Made by a program: the position numbers and the translations under genes
The notes under the pieces: model-generated
Database searches by the model: none
The model's input: the letters and a program-made list of their open reading frames with translations, nothing else
What the model was told of the DNA's origin: nothing
Shown: piece by piece, positions 6,132-12,288 of the stretch
Numbering within the stretch: the stretch's first letter is position 1
Layout: each line of letters begins with the position of its first letter
Assembly: GCA_012719815.1 (NCBI GenBank)
Contig: JAAXZP010000126.1
Span: 1-15,224 of the forward strand
Length of the DNA: 15,224 nt
Reading direction: 5' to 3'
Source of the DNA: Christensenellaceae bacterium
GTDB taxonomy: Bacteria > Bacillota > Clostridia > Christensenellales > SZUA-584

Positions 6132-7571
6132 ATGATCTACGATGTGGCCATCGTGGGCGCAGGCGTGACGGGCGCGATGATCGCTCGGGAATTGGGGATG
6201 TACGATCTGTCCGTCTGCGTGGTGGAAGCGGAAGCCGACGTGGCCTCGGGCGCGAGCCGCGCCAACAGCGGCATTGTGCACGCGGGGTTTGACGCGCTGC
6301 CGGGCACCATGAAAGCGCGGATGAACAAACATGGCAACGAGATGATGCCGAAGGTGACGCGCGAACTGGGCGTGCCGTTTGAGGAATGCGGCTCGCTGGT
6401 GGTGGCGTTCGGCCCGGAGGAAGAAAAGCAGCTGGAGATACTGATGGAGCGGGGCGCGGCCAACGGCGTACCGGTGGAGAGGATATCCGGCGACGAGGCA
6501 CGGCGGATGGAGCCGGTGCTGAGCCGCGACATCACGGCGGCGCTGTGGGCGCCCACGGGGGGCATCGTGGACCCGTTCTCGCTGACCATCGGCGCGATGG
6601 AGAACGCGATGAGCAACGGCGTGACGCTGTATTTAAACAGCCGCGTGACTGCCATCACGTGGACGGACGGCGTATGGGAGCTGTTCGCGGGCGACAGTCG
6701 CATCCGGGCGCACTGGCTCATCAACGCGGCGGGGGTATATGCGGACGACATTTCCCGCATGGCTGGCGGCGAGAGCTTTCGCATCCGCGCGCGGCGGGGC
6801 CAGTACGTGCTGTTCGACAAGAGCATGCCGGTCAGGACAAAATCCGTGATATTCGGAGTGCCGTCCGACAGGGGCAAGGGCGTGCTGTTTTCGCCCACCG
6901 CGCACGTCAACATGATAGCGGGGCCGACGGCGGAGTTTGTGGACAAGGACGACAACGACACCACGCGCGAAGGGCTTCAGGAAGCGCTGGCGGGCGTGAA
7001 GAGGTACGCGCCGGCGGTGGACGCCCGCTACGCCATCACGGTATTTGCCGGGCTGCGCGCCATGCCGGAGACGCACGACTTCATCATCGAGCGTTCGAAG
7101 AGCGCGCCGGGGCTTTTCAACGTGGCGGGCATCGAATCGCCGGGGCTCACATCTTCCCCGGCCATTGCGGAATACGTGAAAGAGTTGCTGGAAGAAGCGG
7201 GGGTACGGCTTGTCCCGAAACCGGGGGCCAGAAGAATACGGCGGCCCATCGAGCGGTTTTCGGAATCTAAGCCCGAGCGGCAGCGGGAACTTATTGCGAT
7301 GGACAGGCGTTATGCCAACGTGGTGTGCCGCTGCGAGCAGATCACCGAGGCGGAGATTGTGGAGAGCATCCACCTGCCCTGCGGCGCCAAGACGGTGGAC
7401 GGCGTGCGGCTGCGCATCCGCGCAGGGGCCGGGCGCTGCCACGGCGGTTTCTGCATGCCGCGCGTGATGGCGATACTCGCGCGCGAATTGGGGCGGAGCC
7501 TCGACGAGATCACCAAAAGCGGACCCGGCTCGTGGATACTGGAAGGACGGACAAAGGGGGGAGCGCGATGA
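6132..7571 (+). CDS. GlpA-like FAD-dependent dehydrogenase with C-terminal [2Fe-2S] (BFD-like) domain
   Basis: This 479-residue flavoprotein probably oxidises a small hydroxyacid or polyol phosphate; glycerol-3-phosphate is the best guess from the family. Residues 1-355 form a DAO-type FAD fold: the dinucleotide motif GAGVTG (9-14), the acidic strand end VVEAEAD (30-36), the ASGASRANSGIVHAG segment (38-52), and a C-terminal FAD-contact region AGIESPGLTSSPAIAEYV (332-349). Residues 395-479 form a BFD-like [2Fe-2S] domain with Cys399 and Cys401 (CRC), then Cys436 and Cys441 (CHGGFC). E. coli GlpA has the same two-domain plan; L-2-hydroxyglutarate oxidase (LhgO) lacks the iron-sulfur part. ATG 6132 is preferred over 6087 because AAGGGGAG (6120-6127) precedes it and the FAD fold begins there. 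Its stop overlaps the next start (ATGA). Confidence 0.87.
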   Translation: MIYDVAIVGAGVTGAMIARELGMYDLSVCVVEAEADVASGASRANSGIVHAGFDALPGTMKARMNKHGNEMMPKVTRELGVPFEECGSLVVAFGPEEEKQLEILMERGAANGVPVERISGDEARRMEPVLSRDITAALWAPTGGIVDPFSLTIGAMENAMSNGVTLYLNSRVTAITWTDGVWELFAGDSRIRAHWLINAAGVYADDISRMAGGESFRIRARRGQYVLFDKSMPVRTKSVIFGVPSDRGKGVLFSPTAHVNMIAGPTAEFVDKDDNDTTREGLQEALAGVKRYAPAVDARYAITVFAGLRAMPETHDFIIERSKSAPGLFNVAGIESPGLTSSPAIAEYVKELLEEAGVRLVPKPGARRIRRPIERFSESKPERQRELIAMDRRYANVVCRCEQITEAEIVESIHLPCGAKTVDGVRLRIRAGAGRCHGGFCMPRVMAILARELGRSLDEITKSGPGSWILEGRTKGGAR

Positions 7572-8800
7572 AGGCGGATGTGGTCGTCGTAGGGGCGGGC
7601 CCGGCGGGGCTGGCTGCGGCCATCGCGGCCAAAGAGAACGGCGCGGTAGACGTAGTGATAATCGACCGGGAAGCGCGGCCGGGCGGCATATTGCGGCAGT
7701 GCATCCACAACGGCTTCGGACTGCACGTGTTCGGCGAAGAACTGACAGGTCCGGAGTATGCCGCACGGTTTATCGACAGGGCAAACGCGCTGGGCGTCCG
7801 CTTTCTGACCGAGACGATGGTGCTGAATATATCGCCGGACCGCGTGGTGACCGCCGTGGGGCCGGCAACCGGCCTGATCAACATCGAGGCGGGCGCGGTG
7901 GTGCTGGCGATGGGCTGCCGCGAGCGCAGCGCGGGCGCATTGATGATACCCGGCTCGCGACCGTCCGGTGTGCTGACGGCGGGCACGGCGCAGCGGTTTG
8001 TCAACATAGAGGGGTATATGCCCGGTCACGAGGTGGTGATACTGGGCTCGGGCGATATCGGCCTGATTATGGCGCGGCGCATGACGCTGGAAGGGGCGCA
8101 TGTCAAGATGGTGCTGGAACTGATGCCGTATTCCGGCGGTCTCACGCGCAATATCGTGCAGTGCCTGGATGATTTTGGCATACCGCTGAAGTTGTCGCAC
8201 ACGGTGACGCGGCTGCACGGGCGCAGGCGGCTCACCGGCGTGACCATCGCGTCGGTGGACAAGTCTGTCGTGCCGATAAAGGAGACGGAGGAATTTGTGC
8301 CGTGCGACACGCTGCTGCTGTCGGTGGGGCTGATACCGGAGAACGAGCTGTCGTGCGATGCGGGCGTGGAGATTGACCCCGTAACCAACGGGCCGGTGGT
8401 GGACAGCCGGCTGCAGACGTCGGTGCCCGGCATATTCGCGTGCGGCAATGTGGTGCAGGTGCACGACCTGGTGGATTTCGTGACGGAGGAAGCGACAAGG
8501 GCCGGCCGCGCCGCGGCGCAGTTTTTGAGGGAAAAATCCACCCGCCGCGGCTGGAAGGCAACAGCGGGGCGAGGCGTGCGGTATGTGGTGCCGCAGACGC
8601 TGTGCGGCGACGGCGAAGACAAAACGCTGTTCTTCCGGGTAAACGGCATATACCGTAACTGCGTGACGGTGGCGCGGTGCGGCGATAAGGTGGTGGCCCG
8701 CAGAAAGCGGCCCATCTGCGCGCCCGGAGAAATGGAGCGGCTTACCATAAAAGGCGCGGATATCTGCGGCGATATTACGGTGATGGTAGAGGGGGGTTGA
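7568..8800 (+). CDS. FAD/NAD(P)-dependent oxidoreductase, GlpB-like partner
   Basis: This 410-residue protein has the two-dinucleotide-domain fold of pyridine nucleotide-disulfide oxidoreductases: FAD site GAGPAG (9-14), a second nucleotide site GSGDIG (160-165), and the FAD-closing segment GIFACGN (288-294). It lacks the CxxxxC redox-active disulfide of glutathione-reductase-type enzymes. The GCRERSAGALMIPGSRPSGV stretch (117-136) is typical of the family next to GlpA-like proteins. Residues from about 330 form an extra C-terminal domain with Cys346, Cys365, Cys371, Cys384 and Cys400. It probably passes electrons between the FAD/[2Fe-2S] subunit and NAD or another carrier. The 4-base ATGA overlap with the upstream gene and AAGGGGGGAG (7554-7563) support ATG 7568 over an in-frame extension to 7325. 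Confidence 0.87.
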   Translation: MKADVVVVGAGPAGLAAAIAAKENGAVDVVIIDREARPGGILRQCIHNGFGLHVFGEELTGPEYAARFIDRANALGVRFLTETMVLNISPDRVVTAVGPATGLINIEAGAVVLAMGCRERSAGALMIPGSRPSGVLTAGTAQRFVNIEGYMPGHEVVILGSGDIGLIMARRMTLEGAHVKMVLELMPYSGGLTRNIVQCLDDFGIPLKLSHTVTRLHGRRRLTGVTIASVDKSVVPIKETEEFVPCDTLLLSVGLIPENELSCDAGVEIDPVTNGPVVDSRLQTSVPGIFACGNVVQVHDLVDFVTEEATRAGRAAAQFLREKSTRRGWKATAGRGVRYVVPQTLCGDGEDKTLFFRVNGIYRNCVTVARCGDKVVARRKRPICAPGEMERLTIKGADICGDITVMVEGG

Positions 8801-8802
8801 AG

Positions 8803-9153
8803 ATGGAAAAGAGGAATCTGACGTGTGTCGTCTGCCCGCTGGGATGCGCCATCACGGCGGAGGTGGAAGGCGACAACATTTTGAATATATCCGGGGCGAC
8901 GTGCAAACGCGGCGAGGCGTACGCCCGAACCGAGCTGACTGACCCGCGTCGCATGCTGACCACCACGATGCGCGTCAAAGGCGCGGGGCTGGTGCCGGTC
9001 AAGTCGTCCGCGGCGCTGCCCAAATCACTGCTTTTACCCAGCATGGAAGTTATCAACGCGGCAAGCGCCGAGGGCCCGGTCCGGCCGGGCGACGTGCTGA
9101 TTGCGGACATACTGGGCACCGGCGTGGACATCGTGGCGACGGACCAATCATAA
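8803..9153 (+). CDS. DUF1667 family cysteine-motif protein
   Basis: This 116-residue protein matches DUF1667 (COG3862), small proteins with conserved cysteine pairs that recur as the third gene after GlpA-like and GlpB-like oxidoreductases in Clostridia. The N-terminus carries CVVCPLGC (Cys8, Cys11, Cys15) and a fourth Cys34 in ATCKRGEAYA, a pattern like the iron-sulfur or metal site at the start of molybdopterin oxidoreductases. The TDPRRMLTTTMRV (47-59) and VPVKSSAALPKS segments are also typical. It may be an electron-transfer or assembly subunit; the role is not established. ATG 8803 is chosen over the TTG at 8797 because GAGGGGGG (8789-8796) sits six bases before the ATG and directly abuts the TTG. 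It is the last gene of the operon and no clear terminator follows. Confidence 0.87.
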   Translation: MEKRNLTCVVCPLGCAITAEVEGDNILNISGATCKRGEAYARTELTDPRRMLTTTMRVKGAGLVPVKSSAALPKSLLLPSMEVINAASAEGPVRPGDVLIADILGTGVDIVATDQS

Positions 9154-9177
9154 CCGGCCAGAGTCAAACAGGATTAA

Positions 9178-9351
9178 TTAAGCGGCCTTTTTCGTCTTCT
9201 CGCAGCGGATAACGCGCAGCTGCGGGCGGCGCACCGGCCGTTTCTTTTTGTCTTCCCGGTATTCATAGATAAACAGTATGGCGGTAAACACCACGAACAT
9301 CGCGATCGCGCCTGCGGTCAGCAGGCTGGCGTCCCACAGCCTTTCCCACAT
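9178..9351 (-). CDS. Small single-pass membrane protein (hypothetical)
   Basis: A 57-residue ORF encodes a short N-terminus, one hydrophobic helix (about residues 9-28, SLLTAGAIAMFVVFTAILFI) and a strongly basic tail (KKKRPVRRPQLRV and KTKK), predicting the tail in the cytoplasm. GGAGG, five bases upstream of the ATG at 9351, is a good Shine-Dalgarno and is the main reason to call it a gene; a TTG at 9363 would only lengthen it. It faces the DUF1667 gene with 24 bases between their stops and is divergent from the M14 peptidase. No homologue is recognised. Confidence 0.5.
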   Translation of the reverse strand: MWERLWDASLLTAGAIAMFVVFTAILFIYEYREDKKKRPVRRPQLRVIRCEKTKKAA

Positions 9352-9442
9352 AAGCTCCTCCAAAACCAGAAACTATGTTCATATTAGGCGACAGCCTGTC
9401 CGCTTTTTGGGACAGATTTAACCGGTATCTGGACAAACCGGC

Positions 9443-9466
9443 CAGGCATATACATTACCATGCCTG
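9443..9466. promoter_or_regulatory. Inverted repeat just upstream of the M14 peptidase start
   Basis: CAGGCAT (9443-9449) and ATGCCTG (9460-9466) form a perfect 7-bp inverted repeat around a 10-base centre, ending three bases before the GGAGG Shine-Dalgarno (9470-9474). It could be an operator or an mRNA hairpin near the ribosome site. Upstream, CTGTCC/GGACAG (9396-9401/9410-9415) is a second, weaker inverted repeat. No convincing promoter was found in 9352-9481. Confidence 0.35.
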
Positions 9467-9481
9467 TTTGGAGGTCCTGTC

Positions 9482-10420
9482 ATGGAAAAGATGATCGTTT
9501 CGCCGACCTCGCCGTACACGCACGACCAGCTGATGCGCGACGTACACGCGCTCTGCGCTGCATATCCCGGCCTTGTCAGCAGTGAGGACGCGGGATACTC
9601 GGTGGAGGGAAGGGCGCTGCCGTTGATCCGGTTGGGAACGGGGCCCGCCGCCCTGCTGTGCTGCGGCGCGCACCACGCTCGCGAATACATCACCAGCGCT
9701 TATCTGATGTATACCGTCAATACATACGCCCGCGCCGCCGCGGCCGACAGGCGGCTGGGAGGCTTCGATATCGCGAAGCTGCTTCGGGACTGCTCCTTGT
9801 TTGTGATGCCAATGGTCAATCCGGACGGCGTCGCCCTGGCGCAAGGGGGGCTCAAGGCCGTGCAGCACCCGGAGCGCGTAAAGGAGATAATGCTGGTCCG
9901 CTCGTCTTACTGCGAGTGGAAGGCCAATGTGAACGGGATCGATCTGAACCGCCATTACCCGGCGCTGTGGGATAAAAAGTATATACCGGTTGATAAGCCC
10001 GCATCGGAGCTGTATAGCGGCGGCGAGCCGGGCACCGAGCCCGAAGTGAAGGCGGTAATGGACGTATGCCGCCGCAGGGCGTTCCGTGCGGCGCTGTCGT
10101 TCCACGCCAAAGGCGAAGCCATCGGCTATGCGGATGTCGCGACAGCGGAGAAGACGCCGGGGGCTGCGGGTTTGGCGCGGCGGCTGGCGGCCGTTTCCGG
10201 ATATGCGCTGCTGCCCGTTGGCGACAATCCGGGCATATTCGCGGCCAGCTTTGAGACGTGGTTCCGCGACATCTTCCATCGGCCCGAGCTGTTTATCCGC
10301 ATCGCGCCCGCGGCTGGCGGCATGATGCCGACGCGCGAGAAGGATTTCTTCCAGCTGGTCTGGAAGAAAGCGCGGCTGCTCGGCGCGGCGGCTTTGGCCG
10401 AGATAAGCCGGCAGAACTGA
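9482..10420 (+). CDS. M14-family zinc peptidase, gamma-D-glutamyl-diamino acid endopeptidase-like, with altered catalytic site
   Basis: The 312 residues resemble bacterial M14 peptidases that cut peptidoglycan peptides, such as ENP1 and YqgT. The zinc ligands are present: His65 and Glu68 in HHAREY, and His209 in SFHAKGEAIG. The substrate-binding NGIDLNRHYP (151-160, Asn156-Arg157), MVNPDG (111-116) and GGEPGTEPEVKAV (180-192) are also intact. In the strand where the family has the catalytic Glu (PGFTIEIG-type), this protein reads RPELFIRIAP (267-276), placing Arg273 at the Glu position. The codon is CGC, with no frameshift nearby. It may be inactive, or use a different residue such as Glu269. 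There is no signal peptide, so it is probably cytoplasmic, as for peptide recycling. GGAGG (9470-9474) supports the start, and a terminator follows at 10498. Confidence 0.85.
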   Translation: MEKMIVSPTSPYTHDQLMRDVHALCAAYPGLVSSEDAGYSVEGRALPLIRLGTGPAALLCCGAHHAREYITSAYLMYTVNTYARAAAADRRLGGFDIAKLLRDCSLFVMPMVNPDGVALAQGGLKAVQHPERVKEIMLVRSSYCEWKANVNGIDLNRHYPALWDKKYIPVDKPASELYSGGEPGTEPEVKAVMDVCRRRAFRAALSFHAKGEAIGYADVATAEKTPGAAGLARRLAAVSGYALLPVGDNPGIFAASFETWFRDIFHRPELFIRIAPAAGGMMPTREKDFFQLVWKKARLLGAAALAEISRQN

Positions 10421-10476
10421 ACCGGCGGCCAAAATCTGTGCAGCATCAATTTTCATAGAAAAGCATAAAAGGCTTA

Positions 10477-10482
10477 TATAAT
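10477..10482 (+). promoter_or_regulatory. Orphan -10-like TATAAT box
   Basis: TATAAT lies 57 bases after the M14 stop and 16 bases before the terminator hairpin. No good -35 box is present at 16-18 bases; TTCATA at 10452 is 19 bases away. If real, it would make a transcript of only about 40 nt. Confidence 0.2.
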
Positions 10483-10497
10483 GGTCAGTTGGAAAAC

Positions 10498-10526
10498 ATT
10501 CCGCCTGTATGGCGGAGTTCTTTTTT
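10498..10526 (+). terminator. Intrinsic terminator of the M14 peptidase gene
   Basis: An 8-bp stem (10498-10505 with 10511-10518) with loop TGTAT is followed by TCTTTTTT (10519-10526). One T-G pair (10499/10517) works only in plus-strand RNA, which fixes its direction. It sits 77 bases after the stop codon. Confidence 0.8.
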
Positions 10527-10569
10527 CTGGCGGTCAGTCAATGATATCGGGATGCCGAAGAGGCGCGGC

Positions 10570-10604
10570 AAAATGTTTCGAGGCGCGTAAGCACCCCGAA
10601 ACAT
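10570..10604 (-). terminator. Probable glnA terminator hairpin
   Basis: A 14-bp stem (10573-10586 with 10591-10604) has a 4-base loop (TTAC on the minus strand). Two positions are A-C mismatches on the plus strand but G-U pairs in minus-strand RNA, so the structure is built for the glnA transcript. The U tract is short (TTT, then G). It starts 68 bases after the glnA stop; a smaller hairpin (GCGGA/TCCGC, 10657-10669) directly follows the stop and lacks a U tract. Confidence 0.65.
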
Positions 10605-10671
10605 GTGCCGGCAAACAAAGATTTGGGCATATAAGGGGAGATGTGTAGCTGCTTGAGCGGAGTTTCCGCGT

Positions 10672-12006
10672 TTAATAGCGTGTGAGGTACTGGTCGATCT
10701 CCCACGGATGCACGGCTGTGCGGAACGCGTTCCATTCCCTGATCTTAAATTCGTAGTATGTATCGGTAATGTGGTCGCCCAGCGTCTCCCGAACGAGATC
10801 GCTGCTCTTGAAGAGCTGCAGCGCGTCGTACAGGTTGGCCGGCAGGCTGGTGATGCCGCAGTCGTCCATTTCGCACGCCGTCATCTTGTAGATATTGCGG
10901 TTCACCGGCGGCGGCGGCATCAGGTTGTTCTTGATGCCGTCCAGGCCGGCCGCCAGCTGCAGCGCGATGGCAAGGTACGGGTTGCAGGCCGGGTCAGGGC
11001 TGCGCAGCTCCACGCGCGTACCGGCGCCGCGGGATGCGGGGATGCGGATGAGCGGGCTTCTGTTCTGGGCGGACCAGGCCACATAGCACGGCGCTTCATA
11101 ACCGGGAACCAGCCGCTTGTACGAATTGACAATGGGGTTGGTGACCGCGGTGATGGAGTGGATGTGCTTCATGAGCCCTGCGATATAGTTGTAGGCTACT
11201 TTGGAAAGCTGAAGCTCGCCGTCTTTATCGAAGAAGGCGTTGCCGTCTTTGGTGCACAGCGACTGGTTGGTGTGCATGCCGCTGCCGTTGATGCCGAATA
11301 TCGGCTTGGGCATGAAGGTGGCGTAAAGGCCGTGGCGCGCGGCGATGCTCTTGACGACGATCTTGAACGTCATGATGTTGTCCGCCGTGGTCAGCGCGTC
11401 CGCGTATTTGAAGTCGATCTCGTGCTGGCCTTCAGCCACTTCGTGATGCGACGCCTCGATTTCAAAGCCCATTTCCTCCAGCATGAGGCACATGTCGCGG
11501 CGGGCGTCCTCGCCCTTGTCGATGGGAGCCAGGTCGAAATAGCCGCCATCGTCCTGCGTGATGGTGGTGGGCTTACCCTCGCTGTCCGTCTGGAAGAGGA
11601 AGAACTCGCACTCCGGGCCGACGTTCATCGTGTAGCCCATCTCTTCCGCTCTGGCCAGCACTCTTTTCAGGGCGTTTCTCGGGCAACCGTCGTACGGCTC
11701 GCCGTTGGTGGTGTAGACGTCGCAGATCAGGCGCGCCACTTTGCCCTGCTGGGGCCGCCACGGGAAGATCGCGAACGAATCGACATCCGGCCTCAAATAC
11801 ATATCCGACTCTTCGATACGCACAAAGCCGTCGATCGAGGAGCCGTCGAACATGCAGCCTTCCTCCAGCACGCGGGGCAGCTGCTTGGACGTGATGGCGA
11901 CGTTCTTCAATATGCCGAACACGTCGGTAAACTGGAGCCGAATGAATTTCACGTCATTTTCCTCTACCAGTTTGAGGATATCCTTATTGGTATACTTCTT
12001 TGCCAT
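10672..12006 (-). CDS. glnA: Glutamine synthetase type I-alpha
   Basis: This enzyme makes glutamine from glutamate, ammonia and ATP as a dodecamer. The 444 residues match the Gram-positive GSI-alpha class (about 443-446), which lacks the adenylylation loop and the 25-residue insertion of GSI-beta. Key segments are FDGSSIDGF (53-61), Arg63 in VRIEESD (equivalent to B. subtilis Arg62, used in glutamine feedback), the metal-site ECEFF (132-136), EGQHEIDF (192-199), NGSGMHTNQSL (240-250), the Glu-flap region KRLVPGYEAP (297-306) and RVELRSPDPACNPYLA (331-346). The C-terminal tail WEIDQYLTRY resembles the B. subtilis tail that contacts TnrA and GlnR. AAGGAGT (12015-12021 on the coding strand) is eight bases before the ATG. 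The gene is alone on its strand, with a 170-nt leader carrying an internal terminator. Confidence 0.97.
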   Translation of the reverse strand: MAKKYTNKDILKLVEENDVKFIRLQFTDVFGILKNVAITSKQLPRVLEEGCMFDGSSIDGFVRIEESDMYLRPDVDSFAIFPWRPQQGKVARLICDVYTTNGEPYDGCPRNALKRVLARAEEMGYTMNVGPECEFFLFQTDSEGKPTTITQDDGGYFDLAPIDKGEDARRDMCLMLEEMGFEIEASHHEVAEGQHEIDFKYADALTTADNIMTFKIVVKSIAARHGLYATFMPKPIFGINGSGMHTNQSLCTKDGNAFFDKDGELQLSKVAYNYIAGLMKHIHSITAVTNPIVNSYKRLVPGYEAPCYVAWSAQNRSPLIRIPASRGAGTRVELRSPDPACNPYLAIALQLAAGLDGIKNNLMPPPPVNRNIYKMTACEMDDCGITSLPANLYDALQLFKSSDLVRETLGDHITDTYYEFKIREWNAFRTAVHPWEIDQYLTRY

Positions 12007-12033
12007 TCCGGTGCACTCCTTACATTTATTAAT

Positions 12034-12159
12034 TTAATATTTGAATGTCATCACAGGGCCGCCGCCCTTTGCGGCTTTTTTAATAAAAAAGATGCCAAAA
12101 AGAGCTGAAAGCTCTGTTTTGACATCGTCGTCATCACTGCTTTTTACGTTAATTAACAT
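12034..12159 (-). CDS. Possible 41-codon leader ORF through the glnA attenuator
   Basis: ATG at 12159 opens a 41-codon frame on the glnA strand that reads straight through the terminator hairpin and ends 28 bases before glnA. It contains four Asp in a row and a hydrophobic LFGIFFI run; it has no Gln codon. No Shine-Dalgarno precedes the ATG. An open frame of this size in AT-rich leader DNA can be chance, but translation of it would unfold the terminator. Confidence 0.15.
   Translation of the reverse strand: MLINVKSSDDDDVKTELSALFGIFFIKKAAKGGGPVMTFKY
12061..12081 (+). terminator. Plus-strand terminator facing away from any gene
   Basis: GCCGC (12061-12065) and GCGGC (12071-12075) form an all-GC 5-bp stem with loop CCTTT, followed by TTTTTT (12076-12081). 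It works on the plus strand, where the only upstream sequence is antisense to glnA. On the glnA strand the stem is preceded by A6 and lacks a U tract. Confidence 0.45.
12085..12126 (-). terminator. Intrinsic terminator inside the glnA leader (candidate attenuator)
   Basis: On the minus strand the arm at 12126-12110 pairs with 12106-12091: ten pairs, one bulged C (12116), then six more pairs (AGAGCT/AGCTCT) around a TTC loop. TTTTTT (12090-12085) follows at once. Position 12095/12122 is a C-A mismatch in plus-strand RNA but a G-U pair in minus-strand RNA, and the plus-strand side has no T tract, so it acts on the glnA transcript. It lies about 55 nt after the predicted start site and 79 nt before the glnA start codon. 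No T-box, known riboswitch or clear ANTAR hexaloop pair was recognised nearby. Confidence 0.82.
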
Positions 12160-12186
12160 ATCACAACGCGCTCGCGTTTGCAAGAG

Positions 12187-12215
12187 CTTATAAACAAATT
12201 GCGAACAATTATCAG
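12187..12215 (-). promoter_or_regulatory. Candidate glnA promoter
   Basis: Read on the minus strand, CTGATA (12215-12210) and TATAAG (12192-12187) are separated by exactly 17 bases, matching 4/6 and 5/6 of the sigma-A consensus. Transcription would begin near 12180, giving a leader of about 174 nt. An AACGC/GCGTT hairpin (12164-12177) lies at the very 5' end of that RNA. Confidence 0.5.
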
Positions 12216-12239
12216 CGCCGGCGCAAAATATGCTATAAT
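12209..12239 (+). promoter_or_regulatory. mrdA promoter with extended -10
   Basis: TATAAT (12234-12239) is preceded by TGC, giving the full extended -10 TGCTATAAT. The -35 region is weak (TTATCA, 12209-12214, spacing 19). It starts 50 bases before the mrdA ATG. Its -35 region overlaps that of the divergent glnA promoter. Confidence 0.65.
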
Positions 12240-12288
12240 GGTTCCAATGGTTGTGGTGAGTACAAGCTTTTGGAGTGCTGTATAGATA

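Noticed and set aside
6633..8464. Long minus-strand frames (377 and 384 codons) opposite the dehydrogenase genes
   Set aside because: Mirror frames of GC-rich coding sequence, Arg/His-rich, overlapping each other and two well supported genes.
9455..10456. 333-codon minus-strand frame opposite the M14 peptidase
   Set aside because: Shadow frame; the plus strand carries intact zinc and substrate motifs.
10708..12108. 466-codon open frame on the plus strand opposite glnA
   Set aside because: Antisense to a fully conserved glnA, no ribosome site, low-complexity Arg/His/Val-rich product. The nearby plus-strand terminator was recorded separately but does not make it a gene.
12007..12126. ANTAR hexaloop pair, T-box or known riboswitch in the glnA leader
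   Set aside because: No pair of hairpins with A1/G4 hexaloops, no T-box sequence and no known aptamer core could be found by eye.
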